Source: Hymenopellis radicata
Lineage: Eukaryota; Basidiomycota; Agaricomycetes; Agaricales; Physalacriaceae
NCBI GenBank assembly: GCA_015501595.1
Contig: JADNRX010000072.1
Location: 116,115-180,114, forward strand
Length of the DNA stretch: 64,000 bases
Reading direction: 5' to 3'
The stretch's first letter is position 1, and each line of letters begins with the position of its first letter. Below are positions 1-12,090 of the stretch, one piece after another. The notes under the pieces are model-generated. The model did no database searches. It worked only from the letters and a program-made list of their open reading frames with translations, and had not been told where the DNA came from. The position numbers were made by a program, and so were the translations under genes.

Positions 1-2052
1 GCGGCTTGGGAGGCGATGCATAAGCCTGTCCTTACCGTGCGGGCCAAGTACCAACCTTACGCGGAGCTTCGACGCAAATTCTGGACGCAGTATCTCAAAC
101 AGTACGATACGGACGACACGCAGAGTCTCAGTCATATCGAGATCACGAGTATGCTCGACTCGCTCGGCAGTACATTGACGAAGACGACCATCAACAAATG
201 GTGGGAACGCCTAGGAAAAGATCCACACACGGATGAGCTCAGCATTGGGCAAGTGGTAATGTGTCTCGAGGAGGAGCTAGGACGACCCGACAGCGAGAAG
301 CGCATGGCGAACCCAGACGGCGATGAAGACACGAGCATCAGCGCTACGCCTGTAATGATGGTGTCCGATTCGCGTGGTGAAGAGATCAAGTTGGATCAGC
401 TCAACTTCTCTGGCCCACCAATGAGCGTCATACCGGGAGAGAAGGTTGAGACGGAGGGCATACAGGTTCCGCTCCGGCCAGATGGTACACGACTGCCCTC
501 GTCGGAGACGTCGCCCGCCGTGCCTGGAACTTCGCCTGGTGTTCCCGGGAGACGTCTTGCTTCATATTCTAGTTCGGATGACGGAGATGAGCCCGATGAT
601 GCAGAAGAGGAGAGTTCGTCTTCGGCCGTGGCATCGTCACCTGGGGGCTCGCGGAAAGGCAGCAAGATCAAGGGCCGCTTCCGTCGCAAGGGCAAGAAGT
701 CCAAGTCCTCCGAATCGTCCTCCTCAAGCGGCTCGAGCCTTGGCCCGTCTCTGGAACGTGTTATTAACGTGAAGAACTGTCCGTTGTGTCACCGACCGCG
801 ACTTAATTCCAAGGCGGAGATGGATATCATCACGCATTTGGCTGTGTGTGCGTCGAGTGACTGGAGCAAGGTTGGCTCGATTGCGGTGAGCAACTATGTC
901 ACCGGGGCGCAGGCGCAGAGGAAGTGGTACACACGTATCATGGGTAGGATTGGTGGAGGTGATTACCGGCTTGGGGCGAACAGCGCGAATATTATCGTGC
1001 AGGATCGGATTAGTGGGGGGCTGGAGGAGGAGAAGATGGCAGTGTATGTGCGATTGGGGATCAGATTGTTGTACAAGGGGACGAGTCGGATGGAGGGCGG
1101 CGCGGCGAGGAAGTTGTTGAAGAGCTTGTCGATCAAGCAAGGCGTGAAGTATGATGCTCCTGAGAGCGCGGCGGGTATACCTGCATTCATCGAGTTTCAT
1201 GGGTTGAAGGTCGATGATATTCTGGATCCGTTGGATTCGTTTAGTAGGTCGCTTCAGTCGACTGTTGGCATTTTGCTGATTACCCATTTAGAAACTTTCA
1301 ACGAATTCTTCTATCGCAAGCTTAAGCCTTCCGCACGCCCAATCGAGCAACCGGAGAATCCTTTCCGACTGGTGTCGGCCGCGGACTGTCGACTAATGGT
1401 ATTCGAAAGTGTTTCGGAGGCGACGAGATTGTGGATCAAAGGGCGCGACTTCACGGTAGCCAAGCTTCTAGGCGATGTGTACAAAGCGGAGGCGCCACGG
1501 TACGACGGCGGCGCTGTTGCGATTTTCCGGTTGGCGCCTCAGGACTATCATCGTTTCCACTCGGCGGTGGATGGTCGTATTGGGAAAATGGAGTATATTA
1601 GTGGAGAGTATTATACTGTCAATGTGGGTCTCCTTAATCATTCACATTTGTCTTCGGGCTGATGAGTATTTAGCCCCAAGCGATCCGGACTCAGCTCGAC
1701 GTGTACGGAGAGAACGCGCGCAAGATCGTGCCCATCGATTCGCCACAGTTTGGGAAGGTGATGGCGGTGTGCGTGGGCGCGATGATGGTTGGCACGATCA
1801 AGACGACTGTGGATGATGGCGAGGATGTCCGGCGGGGGCAGGAGTTTGGGTATTTTGCCTTTGGTGAGTGCACGCTGCTATACCAGGTGTTGAGGATAAT
1901 CGATGTGTTCAGGTGGCTCGACGATCGTCATGCTCTTCGAACCTGGAAAAGTCGTGTGGGATGAGGATCTGCTAATCAATGGACGTGCCAGTTTGGAGAC
2001 GTTGGTGAGAGTGGGGATGGGCATCGGGACGGGCATTGGCAGCCCGGCGTGA
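1..2052 (+). CDS. psd2: Phosphatidylserine decarboxylase, PSD2-type (5' end outside window)
   Basis: Converts phosphatidylserine to phosphatidylethanolamine; PSD2-type enzymes act in endomembranes. Exons run to 1623, 1674-1863 and 1913-2052. The frame is open to base 1, so the ATG at 16 is probably internal and the N-terminal C2-domain part lies upstream. Visible in order: an EF-hand-like loop (DTDDTQSLSHIE, about residue 36 counted from that ATG), an acidic/serine-rich linker, a CPLCHRPR zinc-like motif, the catalytic-domain motif LAPQDYHRFHSAVDG at the end of exon 1, and after the third exon junction FGGST, the LGST/GGST autocleavage site whose serine becomes the pyruvoyl group. The C terminus follows about 40 residues later, as expected for the small alpha subunit. 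The gene looks intact in the visible part. The assignment to PSD2 rather than a mitochondrial PSD1 rests on the EF-hand and the GGST form. Confidence 0.93.
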
Positions 2053-2394
2053 TGTTGAAAAGAAGGTGATGACCATGGGCGTTAGATTAACTGATACTTA
2101 TGAAGGGAAGGAGGGACGGACGATTTGTATACATAGCTTATTGCATATTTTCTGTAAAAACGTGGTGATATGAGGAAAGCACTCGAGGTTGGTATATTTA
2201 TTATTTAGTCGTAACTAATACTGTTTTTCGTATTTATTCTTCATTCTTAATTTGCGCCACACTAGGAAAACTGTTCTTGCTGACTCAGCATTGCCTGTTT
2301 CGGCCCGGTGAAAGTTTCACTGCCTTCCTTCCTCGAGATTGTCTGGATATTAGACAACGCCGGTCAGGCACGCCGTTCAGGCGACTGCTGACCA

Positions 2395-2660
2395 ATTTGC
2401 GCTCAAATCGTGACCAATTTGCGCTTAAATCGTGACCAATTTGAGCGCAAATCCTGCCTAGTGTGCGCGCAAATCCCGACCAGTTTGCGCGTAAATCCCG
2501 ACCAGTTTGCGCGCAAATCCCAACGAGTTTACGCGTAAATCCTGACGAGTTTACGCGCAAATCCTGACGAGTTTGTGCGCAAATTCTGAGGATTATGCGC
2601 GCAAATTCCGGTCAAAATGCTCGCAAATTCCGATCAATATACGCGCCTATCCCGGCCATT
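2395..2660. repeat. Left subterminal array of a 22-bp palindrome-containing unit (E1)
   Basis: About 12 diverged copies of a unit of roughly 22 bp. Each centres on the palindrome TTTGCGCGCAAA (variants TTTACGCGCAAA, TTTGCGCGTAAA, TTTGAGCGCAAA), separated by CTGGTCGGGA-like spacers. Copies nearest the element interior are the most diverged. Confidence 0.9.
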
Positions 2661-2749
2661 ATGGCATCATCATCTCCTCTTACCGACTTCCATCCGACGT
2701 CGACAGACTCGCTGCTCATCGTCCGCGACGACGACAAGCGCCTTCCTCG

Positions 2750-5700
2750 GAAATTACTATTACATCCAGTCCACGTAATCTCAATCCCGACGGAGTGCAG
2801 GGCCACAATCGCGTCAAAACGCGTCTTATTCAATTTTTCTCTACTTTACTGGACTTCAGCTCCCGCTAACTACGAGCTGTGTTATCTATGACAACGTCTA
2901 TAGGTGCCTTGGACACTCAATCTTATCGCCTCGGGGCCGTCACCCTGGGAAACGGAGGCTGGGGTGACGCAAGCCACTTGCACCTTGCCTCCGTCCGCCA
3001 TCCTGGATCCATCGGGCTTCCCTCGGCGGCGGCGCTCAACCAGCGCATGGCTATGCTAATCTGGATATTCCATTCACGGCATAAGCCTTGGAGATGACAC
3101 GCATGTCGCCATCCTGCATGCGGGTTTATTCAAGAACTCCTTGATTGAATATGTATTCATACCGCGGTTCGTGTCTATTTTGATTTCGCTTGCGCTGACG
3201 TTTTTGATTAGGCTTTGCTCTGGAACGTCTTGGATCTGCAGACCGCGCAGCTATAGAATCTCGACACTTTGAAGATGGAGGGGTGGACGGGATTCCGAGT
3301 TTCTAGTTGGATTTGGGCTTTTACGTGGCGCGTTGGGATGGGGACGATGATTATCTTGGGCACCATGCGACCTTGCAAACGTTATCGTTTTGGGAGCGGA
3401 AGAGATCTCGATTCGGGGCGATGTAATGTTCTTGATCTGCATGGTACGTTCCAATTCTCATTCTTGCCCCACGCTCGCTCAGAATATCCCAGGACTATTC
3501 TACAATTTCATCTACCATATCAGCCGACGTCCTCGTCTTGTTATACCTTCAATTGAATACCATTTCTGAAAACCAACTTACGTGTGGCGTCGATTTCGCC
3601 ATCCCTCAAATTCGGTTTCCAAAGTCAAATAGATAGCATGGTTACGACGACGTCATAACCTCGAATTAATGCCTCTTGGATTATTGTAGATCTGGATCTG
3701 GACCGGACGACTTGGGATAAAACCCAAAGCGGACGTGGGATCCCCCACTTTCTTTCTTTCTTCCCTTCCCCCACTTTGACCCCCAGCTCCCTTCAACTGC
3801 GACCATGATGGCCTTGACGGCGGACCTCTCGTCATCGCCATCGCTACCTTGCCGACGTCTAGTTGGGATTACGAGCTCGTCGTAGTTAGTTTCTTCCCGA
3901 CCATCATGTTGAACATTGCACTCAATAATGTTCATTAGGGCACTCTCCTCGATGTTCTTCATGGCCGTGGTACTCACGTTCTCCCGGAATTCGGACTGGA
4001 ATCCGAGACGCTGGCCGACAACTTGGACCTCGACCAAGACCACCGTTGACAGTCGTATGTTCGACTTGGCGCATTTGGCAGCGCGCTCCCGGTGGGTGAC
4101 TAACGCGACTCTTAAGGTCACGGTACGTTGGTTTTCTTGGTTCGTTTTGTTTGTCGATTCGATATCTTGCTCATATGTAGACAACCCGCCTTTGACTTGA
4201 GGATATCCCGGTGCCACGGCTCGCTGTCTTCATCGTTCACCACGCTGTCAACTTCAAGGGTCTCGGCTTCACCATCGTCTTTCAACATCGACGAGCCTTG
4301 CTAGCGTCGATGGCCGTCACTGGTAAGTCTGTCCTTGTCGACGTTCTCTTAATTCTGTACTCACCGTCGAGACGGTCTTGTCGCCGACGACTGCACCGCC
4401 CTGTCCTACCTCATCTTTAACGCTGTTCAACCTCATCTTGTCATTGTACTTGACCATCATACGACTGCGACATCGTCTGCTTGCTGCTATCGTTGTCATG
4501 GTACGTTCCTCTGTTGTTGTCCTCGTGTGCTTGTTTACTTACCCATTCGGATAGTCTTTGGCTCGAAGCCGGTCCTTCATTGACGACTGTCATCCTTGAC
4601 CTTGTCTTTGTCGTCTTCTCCAACGTTACCCTCGGTAAGCTTGCTCTTCGTCTCAACACTCCAACTTACCCTCCAGATCTTCGACGCTGGCTTCAAACTG
4701 CCATTGCTTTCGCTACTGTATATATATTATACTTTTCTTCACACCACGCGACATCGCCGACTTGCAGACCAGCATTGAGCAAGGACTTTTCTCCGCTCTG
4801 TTTACCGGAGCACTAAGATCCCTCCACAGGATCTGCCTGCTCTGATATCTTTCGGTTAGTCTTGTCGTGATCTGCCCGCATTTGTTCTGATGAGTTTTCA
4901 ATTAGGGTTCATCGCACTCTTGAATGGTGACTGTGTGCCTGTGGTAGGCCTCTTGTCTTCTCTCGATTTGTTCTAAAACTCACGCGACAACGTTCGGTTC
5001 AGTACATGCATCTGTTGGACCGTAAGTGTTACTATCCTGTTTTGTTACTCAGTAACCCGTGTTTTCCTTTACAGGATCGCGTGTCTGGTTTCGCGCTGAC
5101 AGTGTACCTACGTGGTACGTACAACCTTCATTCTGTTCTAAGTGTTCTGACGAGTCCGCATTGGAATGCTCGGTATGTCTCTTCTTATGCCAGCGATGTT
5201 CTCAAAATCTGACGCGATAACCTTGCAGCAGATTTCGGCAGAAATCACATTTACTCGATGATTCGAGCGAGAGATTGACGACTTGGTAAGCTGTTCCTTT
5301 GTCTCACTCACGACATGACGGATGGATTGCAGCAGATAGAGGGGAAGTGCGGGCCATAATACTTGCAAGAAGTCATTAGATTGTCATCTCATCACTAACG
5401 ACGGCTTCACAGAATTAGAATGGTAAAACCCATCTATTCAGAACGGTACGTACATTCGGGGTGCAACTATTTACAGACTGTCCGGAGTAGAGTAGTGTCG
5501 TACAAGTAAATATAATAAATAGTTCGGTCCGAAGTGGCGTGCGCCGGAAGGGTTGGCGTTGGGGCGGACTTGCTTAGTGGGGTCGGCCTAGTAGTTGGTC
5601 ATTGCAGAGAACGCGGCAAAGGCGTGTCGTGTTGCCCGCGGATGGGTTGATAGGGTATCCTTGTTGCGGATGGTGGTTGAAGAGAGTCGGCGGTGGCGTG

Positions 5701-6065
5701 TCCGTCGATGTTGGTGATGTTGAGACGCCTCCTCCAGATCTGCGGAGATTTCGGTCGCGGTAGGCGCTGAGAGTCGAAAGGATAAAAGCGAAGGTGTGTC
5801 ATCCGCGGCATAAGTGATGTGTCGACGGAGACGGCGTCCGACTTGTCGTGAGCGTGACAAGGCAAGTCCAAGGCAAGAGATAGCCCACGGTCCAAGTAAG
5901 AGATAGCCCAGCTCGGAGGCAGCCAGATAAGTCGACGCTGCGCAGCAGCAATGTCCGTCCAGCGTTGTCGAGGAAGTTGCAGTGCGTCGTATGAATGTAT
6001 GATGAGGCGGTCACTTGGTCAGTTGCCGGTGATATCGAGGGAACGTGGGGCATTTTTGACGGAGA
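2750..6065. other. Interior of E1: no recognised gene
   Basis: No protein family was recognised. Between about 4210 and 5400 on the plus strand there are many GTAAGT/GTACGT-like donors and TACAG/TGCAG acceptors at 60-150 bp spacing, as in an intron-rich transcribed unit. Trial splicing gives only short hydrophobic stretches that do not join in one frame. A 178-codon open frame on the minus strand (3681-4217) starts at a non-ATG codon and has no family signature. The interior may be a decayed captured gene or a non-coding transcript. Confidence 0.4.
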
Positions 6066-6127
6066 ATAGGCACTTGTCGTCGTCGCGGACGATGAGCAGC
6101 GAGTCTGTCGACGTCGGATGGAAGTAC

Positions 6128-6465
6128 TAAGTAATGGCCGCGCATATTGATCGGAATTTACGAGCATTGTGGCCGGAATTTGCGCGCATAATCCTCAGGA
6201 TTTGCGCACAAACTCGTCAGGATTTGCGCGTAAACTCATCAGGATTTGCGCGTAAACTCATTGGGATTTGCGCGCAAACTGGTCGGGATTTACGCGCAAA
6301 CTGGTCGGGATTTGCGCGTAAACTCGTCAGGATTTGCGCGTAAACTCATTGGGATTTGCGCGCAAACTGGTCGGGATTTACGCGCAAACTGGTCGGGATT
6401 TGCGCGCACACTAGGCAGGATTTGCGCGCAAATTGGTCACGATTTGAGCGCAAATCGGTCAGGGC
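6128..6465. repeat. Right subterminal array of the same 22-bp unit, inverted (E1)
   Basis: About 14-15 units of the same palindromic repeat in the opposite orientation to the left array. A block of about five units near 6205-6310 is repeated almost exactly at 6310-6415, so the right array grew by a higher-order tandem duplication absent from the left array. Confidence 0.9.
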
Positions 6466-6509
6466 CGCCTCGAACGGCGTGCCTGACCGGCGGTTTCTAA
6501 TAGTCAGAC

Positions 6510-6992
6510 AATTTGCCTTCCTCTCACCTCCAATATGCTAACCGACCAAGTTCATTCATCCGGCCAGCAAGCATGAAAGGGATCCTCGGGTCTCAAAATA
6601 CGTGCTGTCGAGATCTAATGTTAAACTCCTCGGAGCGCGCTGTGGCTGATACTAGAACCGCGGGTTCTCAGACATGGAGATTTCGAGATTTCGGGGTGGG
6701 GTCCGGGCATTCGACGGAGTGTACTCGCGTACGCGCCAGCATCCTAGGTCTCCGATGACATTTTCCGAGTCGGACCGCACTGATTATCTTAATTTAGGAA
6801 AGCTTGTGGATGTCTAAAGTGCTCCCAGTCTCGTTTAAAACAACAATTTCGTCATTGTACTATGCCTGCGATGAGCTATGATGATTTTGCATCGCTCCAC
6901 GCTGAGACTTGGCCGTTAGCGACTGGTAGTATATGAGGCGCCGTCGTCAAGCTTTTTTCTTCACCAGTTTCTTACTACCATAACACACAATC
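6510..6992. other. Intergenic and probable promoter of the His-rich gene
   Basis: No gene seen. The last 100 bp carry pyrimidine-rich stretches (CTTTTTTCTTC near 6953) just before the start codon at 6993, as usual for a fungal 5' leader. Confidence 0.4.
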
Positions 6993-8585
6993 ATGGGTAC
7001 GTAGTCTACACTCGTATTTATCGGTACTTTCACCAATTGACGCCGGCGTTCCTTTGCAGGTATTGGCAAAACTATCAAGAACATTCTGTCCGACAGTCCT
7101 TCCAAGGAGGACATCTCGGACGCTTCTGACCCCTCTCGCCCGACGGCCGCCGGCGGTGCCGCCAACCGCCATGTTGATAGCGTAAATCCTGGCAGCGGTC
7201 AAGGCGCCATCAACCCCATTACTTCCACTCAAAGTAGCATGGATACGGAGGGCCCTGCCGACGCGACGAAGGATCATATGGGCCTTGGGCAAAAGACTGG
7301 CGGCTTTACCGAGAAGCACACTCATGGACATCACGACAAAACCTCACGCGATTTGGCGCCCTCCGCTGGTGAACTTCATCAGGAGGAATTACATCGTTTG
7401 GATCGTAAGTCTTGTGTGCCGCCTTGTGGAGTTTTAATTTCATGATATGCACAGCTGTTACACACGAGCATGTTCGTCACCAGGAGGTGGAAGAGGTTGT
7501 TCGTCAGAAGGAGAAGGATAGGCATGTTCACCACGTCCAACATCATACCGTTCCTGTTACGCACAGAGAGGAAAAGGAGGAGGTGCATCACGAAAAGGTT
7601 CAGCACACTTTTAGTATTCCATCGTCTTGCAGTGCTGATCAATATTAGATTCATCCCGTCACCAACGTACACGAAAGACACGCCAATTCCAAAGATGATA
7701 CTACCCGGCTCGCTGCGCAGGTTGAAGGACACAAGGATCACGTTGTACGTGCCAGTTTCTATAGGGTTTCTTCCGTCCTCATGTTCGATGGCAGCATCAC
7801 GGCGATAAGGAGCGCACAGTTATCGACAAAGGAACTGTGGTCCACGAGAACGTACATCACCACACCCATCATGTTATCCAGCCTATCATCGAGAAAGAGA
7901 GTAAGCTCGACACCTATTTCCTCTCACTGTGTCATTTCCTGACTTGGCCCTTCTTCCAGCCTTCGACAAGCACCGCATCCACACCGTTATTCCCTTACAT
8001 GAGGAAGTTCACGAGGCGCCAATTGTTCACGAGTCCCAGAAGCATGCCCCCATTGGTATGGAGGACTTCCTGAAGACGTTTGGCGGCGAATCTATTACCA
8101 GCGGGGCTGTTTCTCGTGACCAAATTGGAAGCAAGGTCATGCACCCGCCTGAGTGTGAGCGAACGGTCGACGGCGCCGGTGAAAAACTCGCGAAGGAACT
8201 GCATTTGGGTGCCGCGGAAGTATGTGATATTCCGTTCATGATTTCTTCTGGTACTTACGCGTCATTGAAGCCGTCGGACGCTGAACATACGAACGTTGGC
8301 GAACGCAATGTTCCTGGTCACTTTGCTCTAGGTCCTACCGAAGATAGCGATGGCGTCGGAATGCACAAGCCTCAAGGTCGTGGCACCGGTACGCAAGACG
8401 CGAATGCACGCCAGGAAACGTTGGCCGAGAGGGAACGCGGTTTAGGCAGTCATGGAAAGCATGAACCACATCGTGGTATGGGCCATTACAATATCGGCAA
8501 AAGCGCCAGTGGCAACTCATCGTCTGCTCAAGGCGGTATTACGGGTTATGAAGAGCAACGAGCTACGGGCAATAACCTTGTATAA
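6993..8585 (+). CDS. Histidine-rich hydrophilic protein, fungal allergen/stress-like
   Basis: Six exons: 6993-6996, 7060-7404, 7455-7597, 7649-7744, 7795-7900, 7960-8585, giving 439 residues. The first exon is only ATGG. The protein is hydrophilic with no signal peptide or membrane segment. The middle (about residues 115-290) is packed with His, Glu and Lys, with repeats such as VHHVQHHTVPVTHREE, HHHTHHVIQPIIEKE and HRIHTVIPLHEEVHE. This pattern resembles fungal proteins often annotated as allergen-like or conidiation/stress-related; that link is from memory of the family and the biochemical role is unknown. His clusters suggest metal binding (inference). The C-terminal third is Gly/Ser/His-rich and probably disordered. 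The model keeps one frame through all five introns, which supports it strongly. Confidence 0.8.
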
Positions 8586-9202
8586 ACGACAAGATTTAGG
8601 GAAGTCTTCGTGTGTACTTTTATTGTAGTGTATAAACAATTTGTAGATTTACGCGTAATGAAGTGGGTGAATTCTGAAACTTCCTGAGCGTGTTCTGAAC
8701 GTTCAATTCGATTTAGCAACTCGTGCTGAATCAAACAGGAAATTTAATAGCTGGATGATATCGGAAAATGCCGAACTCTCTCTTTACCTACTTCCATGAC
8801 GAATGTTGGACGACTGCCTCCAGACTTCGTACTTCTGAGCTGGTGATTTTTAGCGCTCAGCGCTTAGCACTTCCAAGCAGGTATCCAGAGCATTCCTTGC
8901 TTGGCAAGTTTATGTCAACTTTCAAGCTCTCTGAATTGACTTTCTTGGAGACGTAGCTCCGCTTTCCCATCGCACGCGCCCTCATAGCCTGATACTTGCG
9001 CTAAGAGATCTAGGGATGGTCTCGGCCGAACGTCGTGCATCCGTAAATTGGCTGAAATTCTGTTTCAGCCGTTAACGTGGATGAAGCACGTACTATTCTC
9101 CTGTTACACTTGATGAACTTATCGGATGCGGTTTCACAGCAATCGTAACGCTCGCCTACATAAAGTGGATTGAAATGGCTTTTACAGAATGAAGACACAC
9201 TC

Positions 9203-10963
9203 ATGTTATCCCTCATCACTCTCACGTTGGGTGCACTCTGCCTGCAAGGCGCAGGCGCAGGCAAAGTTCCCGACATCAATGGTATTCTAGGCGTCCCGAA
9301 GGCCGCCAAAGCCCCAGTGTCGCCAGCGATAGTGCAGCGCGACACCGTGTCCGCACCAACCAACGGATCCCTACGCGTAACAGAGAATTCTGGGATCTGT
9401 GAAACGACGCCAGACGTATACCAGGCCTCCGGGTATGTCGACTTGACGGAAACGGAGGCCTTATTCTTCTGGTACTTTGAGGCGCGTAATCACGCGGAGG
9501 ACGCGCCTCTCGTGCTCTGGTTTAACGGCGGACCGGGAAGTTCCAGTATGATTGGTCTCTTCCAGGAAATAGGTCCTTGTCGCATCACTAACGATAGCAC
9601 GTCGCTCACGCCCAATGCGTATGCATGGAACAACAACGCGAACGTGCTCTTTATTGACCAACCCGTCGGCGCCGGCTTCTCGTACGGCACCACGACAGTA
9701 ACGTCGTCGAAAGAGGCAACGGTACACATATGGAAGTTCATGCAAATCTTTCTCGCAGACGAGAGGTTTGCGCATCTGCAGAGCAAGGAGCTGGCTATTT
9801 GGACCGAATCGTAAGTCTTCCTCTTCCGTCTTCGTGTTGTTGCATTGAACAGGTTCGCCACAGGTATGGCGGGCATTACGGACCGACCTTTGCCGACTAC
9901 TTCCTCTTGAAGAACGATGCCATCGAAGCAGGCGAGATTGACGGCGTGCTGTTGCATTTGACGGCGCTGGGGCTCATCAATCCACTAACCGTTAGTTTGG
10001 CTTCTTACAATGTCTTGGCCAGACTGCTGAGTCTATTGTTATAGGATGCTCTGCTCCAATATCCCGGCTACATGTCCTATGCACAGACTAACCCGTACCA
10101 CCCCTTGGTGTCTGATGCGGACGTCCAAGTAGGTAATTACGCCTGGGAGGTACCGAACGGCTGCAAGGATCTGGTGTGTTCTCTTCTTCCTATGATTACT
10201 TTTCAGCACGCTAATATTCAATGCGCAGATAACGTCCTGCAATAATGACGGCACCGACGATGTCTGCTCGCGCGCGCAATTCTTCTGTAACGGGTTCATT
10301 CTGTGGACTCTACGCGGGATCTACGACGTATGTCCTTCTTCATTCCGTCGTCGTCAAGATTGTGTTAATAATATGAAGACGTACTATGTCCCCACACCTG
10401 TTCCTGACCCGTATCCCCCTACGCTTGAGCCATTGCTGACCGATGCCTCGTTCCAAGCATCCATTGGAGCAGAGTCAAATTGGACTACGTTCAATGATGA
10501 TGTGTTCGCCGATTTCTTGACGACTGGGGACTGGGTGAGGAGTACGCGAGGGTTGTTAGAGGATGTTATAGAAAGAGGCGTGAAAGTGATCATACTCGAT
10601 GGAGACGCGGTGAGTTTCTTTATCCCTCGTGCTTCTAGTCTTGCTTAATCGACATGTGGGAATTAGGACTACATCTGCAACTACCAAGGCGTCGAGAACC
10701 TGATCGATGCCATCGACGCGTCGCTTGGACTCTCCTTGTCCGAGTTCAAGGATTACACTGTGGACGGGCACCCGGCCGGACTCTACAAGACGGCCGCCAA
10801 GACGGCGACGAGTTTCACGTATGTGCGAGTCTATGGCGCGGGCCACGAGGTGCCGGCGTATGGATATGGGTCACTCGAAGTTGGGCAGGCGGCGTCAGCA
10901 CTGTTTGAACAAAGTATGGGTCTAGGAAAGTGGAAAAATGCGGGCGGAGTTCAGCCAAGTTGA
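9203..10963 (+). CDS. Secreted serine carboxypeptidase, family S10 (intact copy)
   Basis: Removes C-terminal residues from peptides; secreted or vacuolar. Exons 9203-9810, 9864-9990, 10045-10173, 10229-10327, 10379-10609 and 10667-10963 give 496 residues in one frame. The start is the ATG that opens a signal peptide (MLSLITLTLGALCLQGAGAG). The oxyanion motif NGGPGSSS sits near residue 110. The catalytic serine is in ESYGGHYGP at the exon 1/2 junction, where the usual Gly before Glu is Thr. The catalytic Asp is in DGDADYICNYQG (start of exon 6) and the His in GAGHEVPAY near the C terminus. All triad residues are present. A TATA-like CTACATAAAG lies about 45 bp upstream. A frameshifted paralogue lies at 60681. 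Confidence 0.95.
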
Positions 10964-12090
10964 GAGTAGCATCTAACGAAACCATGGATGAAATATGTAT
11001 TGCAAAAGTCGGCGGCGCGTACTAGTTAGGTGTCTTTTGAACAATGATTTCTAGGAATTAAGTCCGATGGAACAATCAGATTCTCAGAAAACATAGTTGA
11101 ATGAGGACAAGACGGGGTAAAACACACTCTCTCTCTTCGTCGAACGACACGTTGATCAGTAATGCTATCTTGCAGGGGCAGCTTGGTAGCGGTATGTTAG
11201 TTTCGGCCGCGAATACAATAGTAACTGATACTGACAGCAAGTACAATTATGGCAGCCACGAGGGAATCGTGGCGACGTTTGCAGCAGGCACGCAGTGATC
11301 CCGGGCTTCTTCCTTCCGCCCTTCCCAGTAAATGCCTCCAACATCGCCGACGCGACATTCTTCCATCGCTGAGCGATTTTCTTCTTTCTTTGCCGGCCCA
11401 CCCAGCACCTTTTTTCTGGAGCGGTGGTTTTCGGATCTGTCCACTCTAGGGGGATCGGGTCGGGTTCACTTCCTAAAGTGTCCCCCCTCCTTCCTTCCTC
11501 ACCGAACTCGCAGGTCTTGGCAGTCGTCTGGCTTGGTTTGTCCTTTCAGCGAGAATTAGAAAACTCAGGACATTCTCGCACTCTCAGAAACCCGGATCTA
11601 AGTCCCACATAGAGGCATCGGCGTGAAACAACGTTGATGAGTTCGGCTGGACTTCTATCGTGTTAAACGAAGTGATATCTCACAGCACTCGAATCAGAGG
11701 AAGCCTATGAGCAACAGTCCTGACGAACTTGCTGACGAAAGAATGTATAAACGAAATGCTAGAAACGACGCGTCGACGTCGCGTTCTGCTCGATGAGGTG
11801 GTCGAAAACTAGTATAACCAACGGCTCAGGGTGCGCAGAGGCTTAACCATTAAGGATGTGAATCATGCCTGAATCATGCACACCGCAAGCACGCCGACAT
11901 GTTGGCAGGTCTACTCATTTCCACTTGATGGTGGTGGATAGATAAATCCAGGTCTAGATGGTAAGTAGCAAGAAAGGAGCCTCAGGAGAGGAGATGGTCT
12001 TATGGGCTCGACCGTCGCCATCACGCGATATCCACAATTATCAGGCTGCCGCTTCCACAACAATTCATAAATCAACAGAGTCTATATACT
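10964..12090. other. Intergenic: tail of the duplicated unit with an inserted pyrimidine-rich stretch
   Basis: Bases 10964-11270 match the tail of copy 2 (62454-62790). About 11275-11640 is C/T-rich sequence missing from copy 2, so it was inserted here or lost there. The stretch from 11745 to 12090 holds nothing recognised; TATAAACGAAATGCTAGAAA near 11746 resembles sequence near 17841-17872 on the other side of the S28 gene. Confidence 0.5.
11160..11727 (-). pseudogene. Remnant of a CYSTM-like cysteine-rich gene
   Basis: The minus strand at 11680-11725 matches exon 3 of the CYSTM gene at 62678-63175: GACTGTTGCTC aligns with GACTGTTGTTT. The region is broken by in-frame stops (TAG after the first codons) and a missing segment. 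The terminal exon equivalent, GCTGCCCCTGC, lies near 11175 with its Cys-rich end and stop lost. The two parts are separated by a C/T-rich stretch of about 370 bp. The 5' exons were not found. Confidence 0.65.

Larger units (their letters stand above)
2341..6509. mobile_element. E1: 4.17 kb element with ~400 bp inverted ends full of 22-bp palindromic repeats
   Basis: The two ends are inverted copies. The left starts near GTCTGGATATTAGA (2341) and the right reads, on the minus strand from 6509, GTCTGACTATTAGA. Both then share GCCGGTCAGGCACGCCGTTC, a 22-bp repeat array, and about 90 bp of unique sequence including TTCCATCCGACGTCGACAGA. Similarity fades near 2745 and 6070. The direct 9-mer TGCCTTCCT lies just outside each end (2321-2329 and 6514-6522) and might be a target duplication, although 11 bp separate it from the left inverted repeat. 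No transposase motif was recognised inside, so it is probably non-autonomous. The class is unassigned. Confidence 0.75.
8763..11745 (+). repeat. Duplicated unit, copy 1 (S10 peptidase + CYSTM remnant)
   Basis: Matches 60056 to about 62900 in the same orientation, about 51 kb apart. Shared marks include AAATGCCGAACT at 8765, the promoter stretch CGGATGCGGTTTCACAGCAA near 9124, the whole peptidase gene, and downstream blocks such as CAACAGTCCTGACGA near 11712. Divergence is high in non-coding parts, so the duplication is not recent. Confidence 0.85.

Noticed and set aside
3681..4217. 178-codon open frame on the minus strand in E1
   Set aside because: Starts at GTG, shows no family motif, and overlaps intron-like signals on the other strand.
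2395..6465. Regular 22-bp repeats that could suggest a CRISPR array
   Set aside because: Units are contiguous without unique spacers, occur as mirror-image pairs and lie in a eukaryotic genome; they are subterminal repeats.
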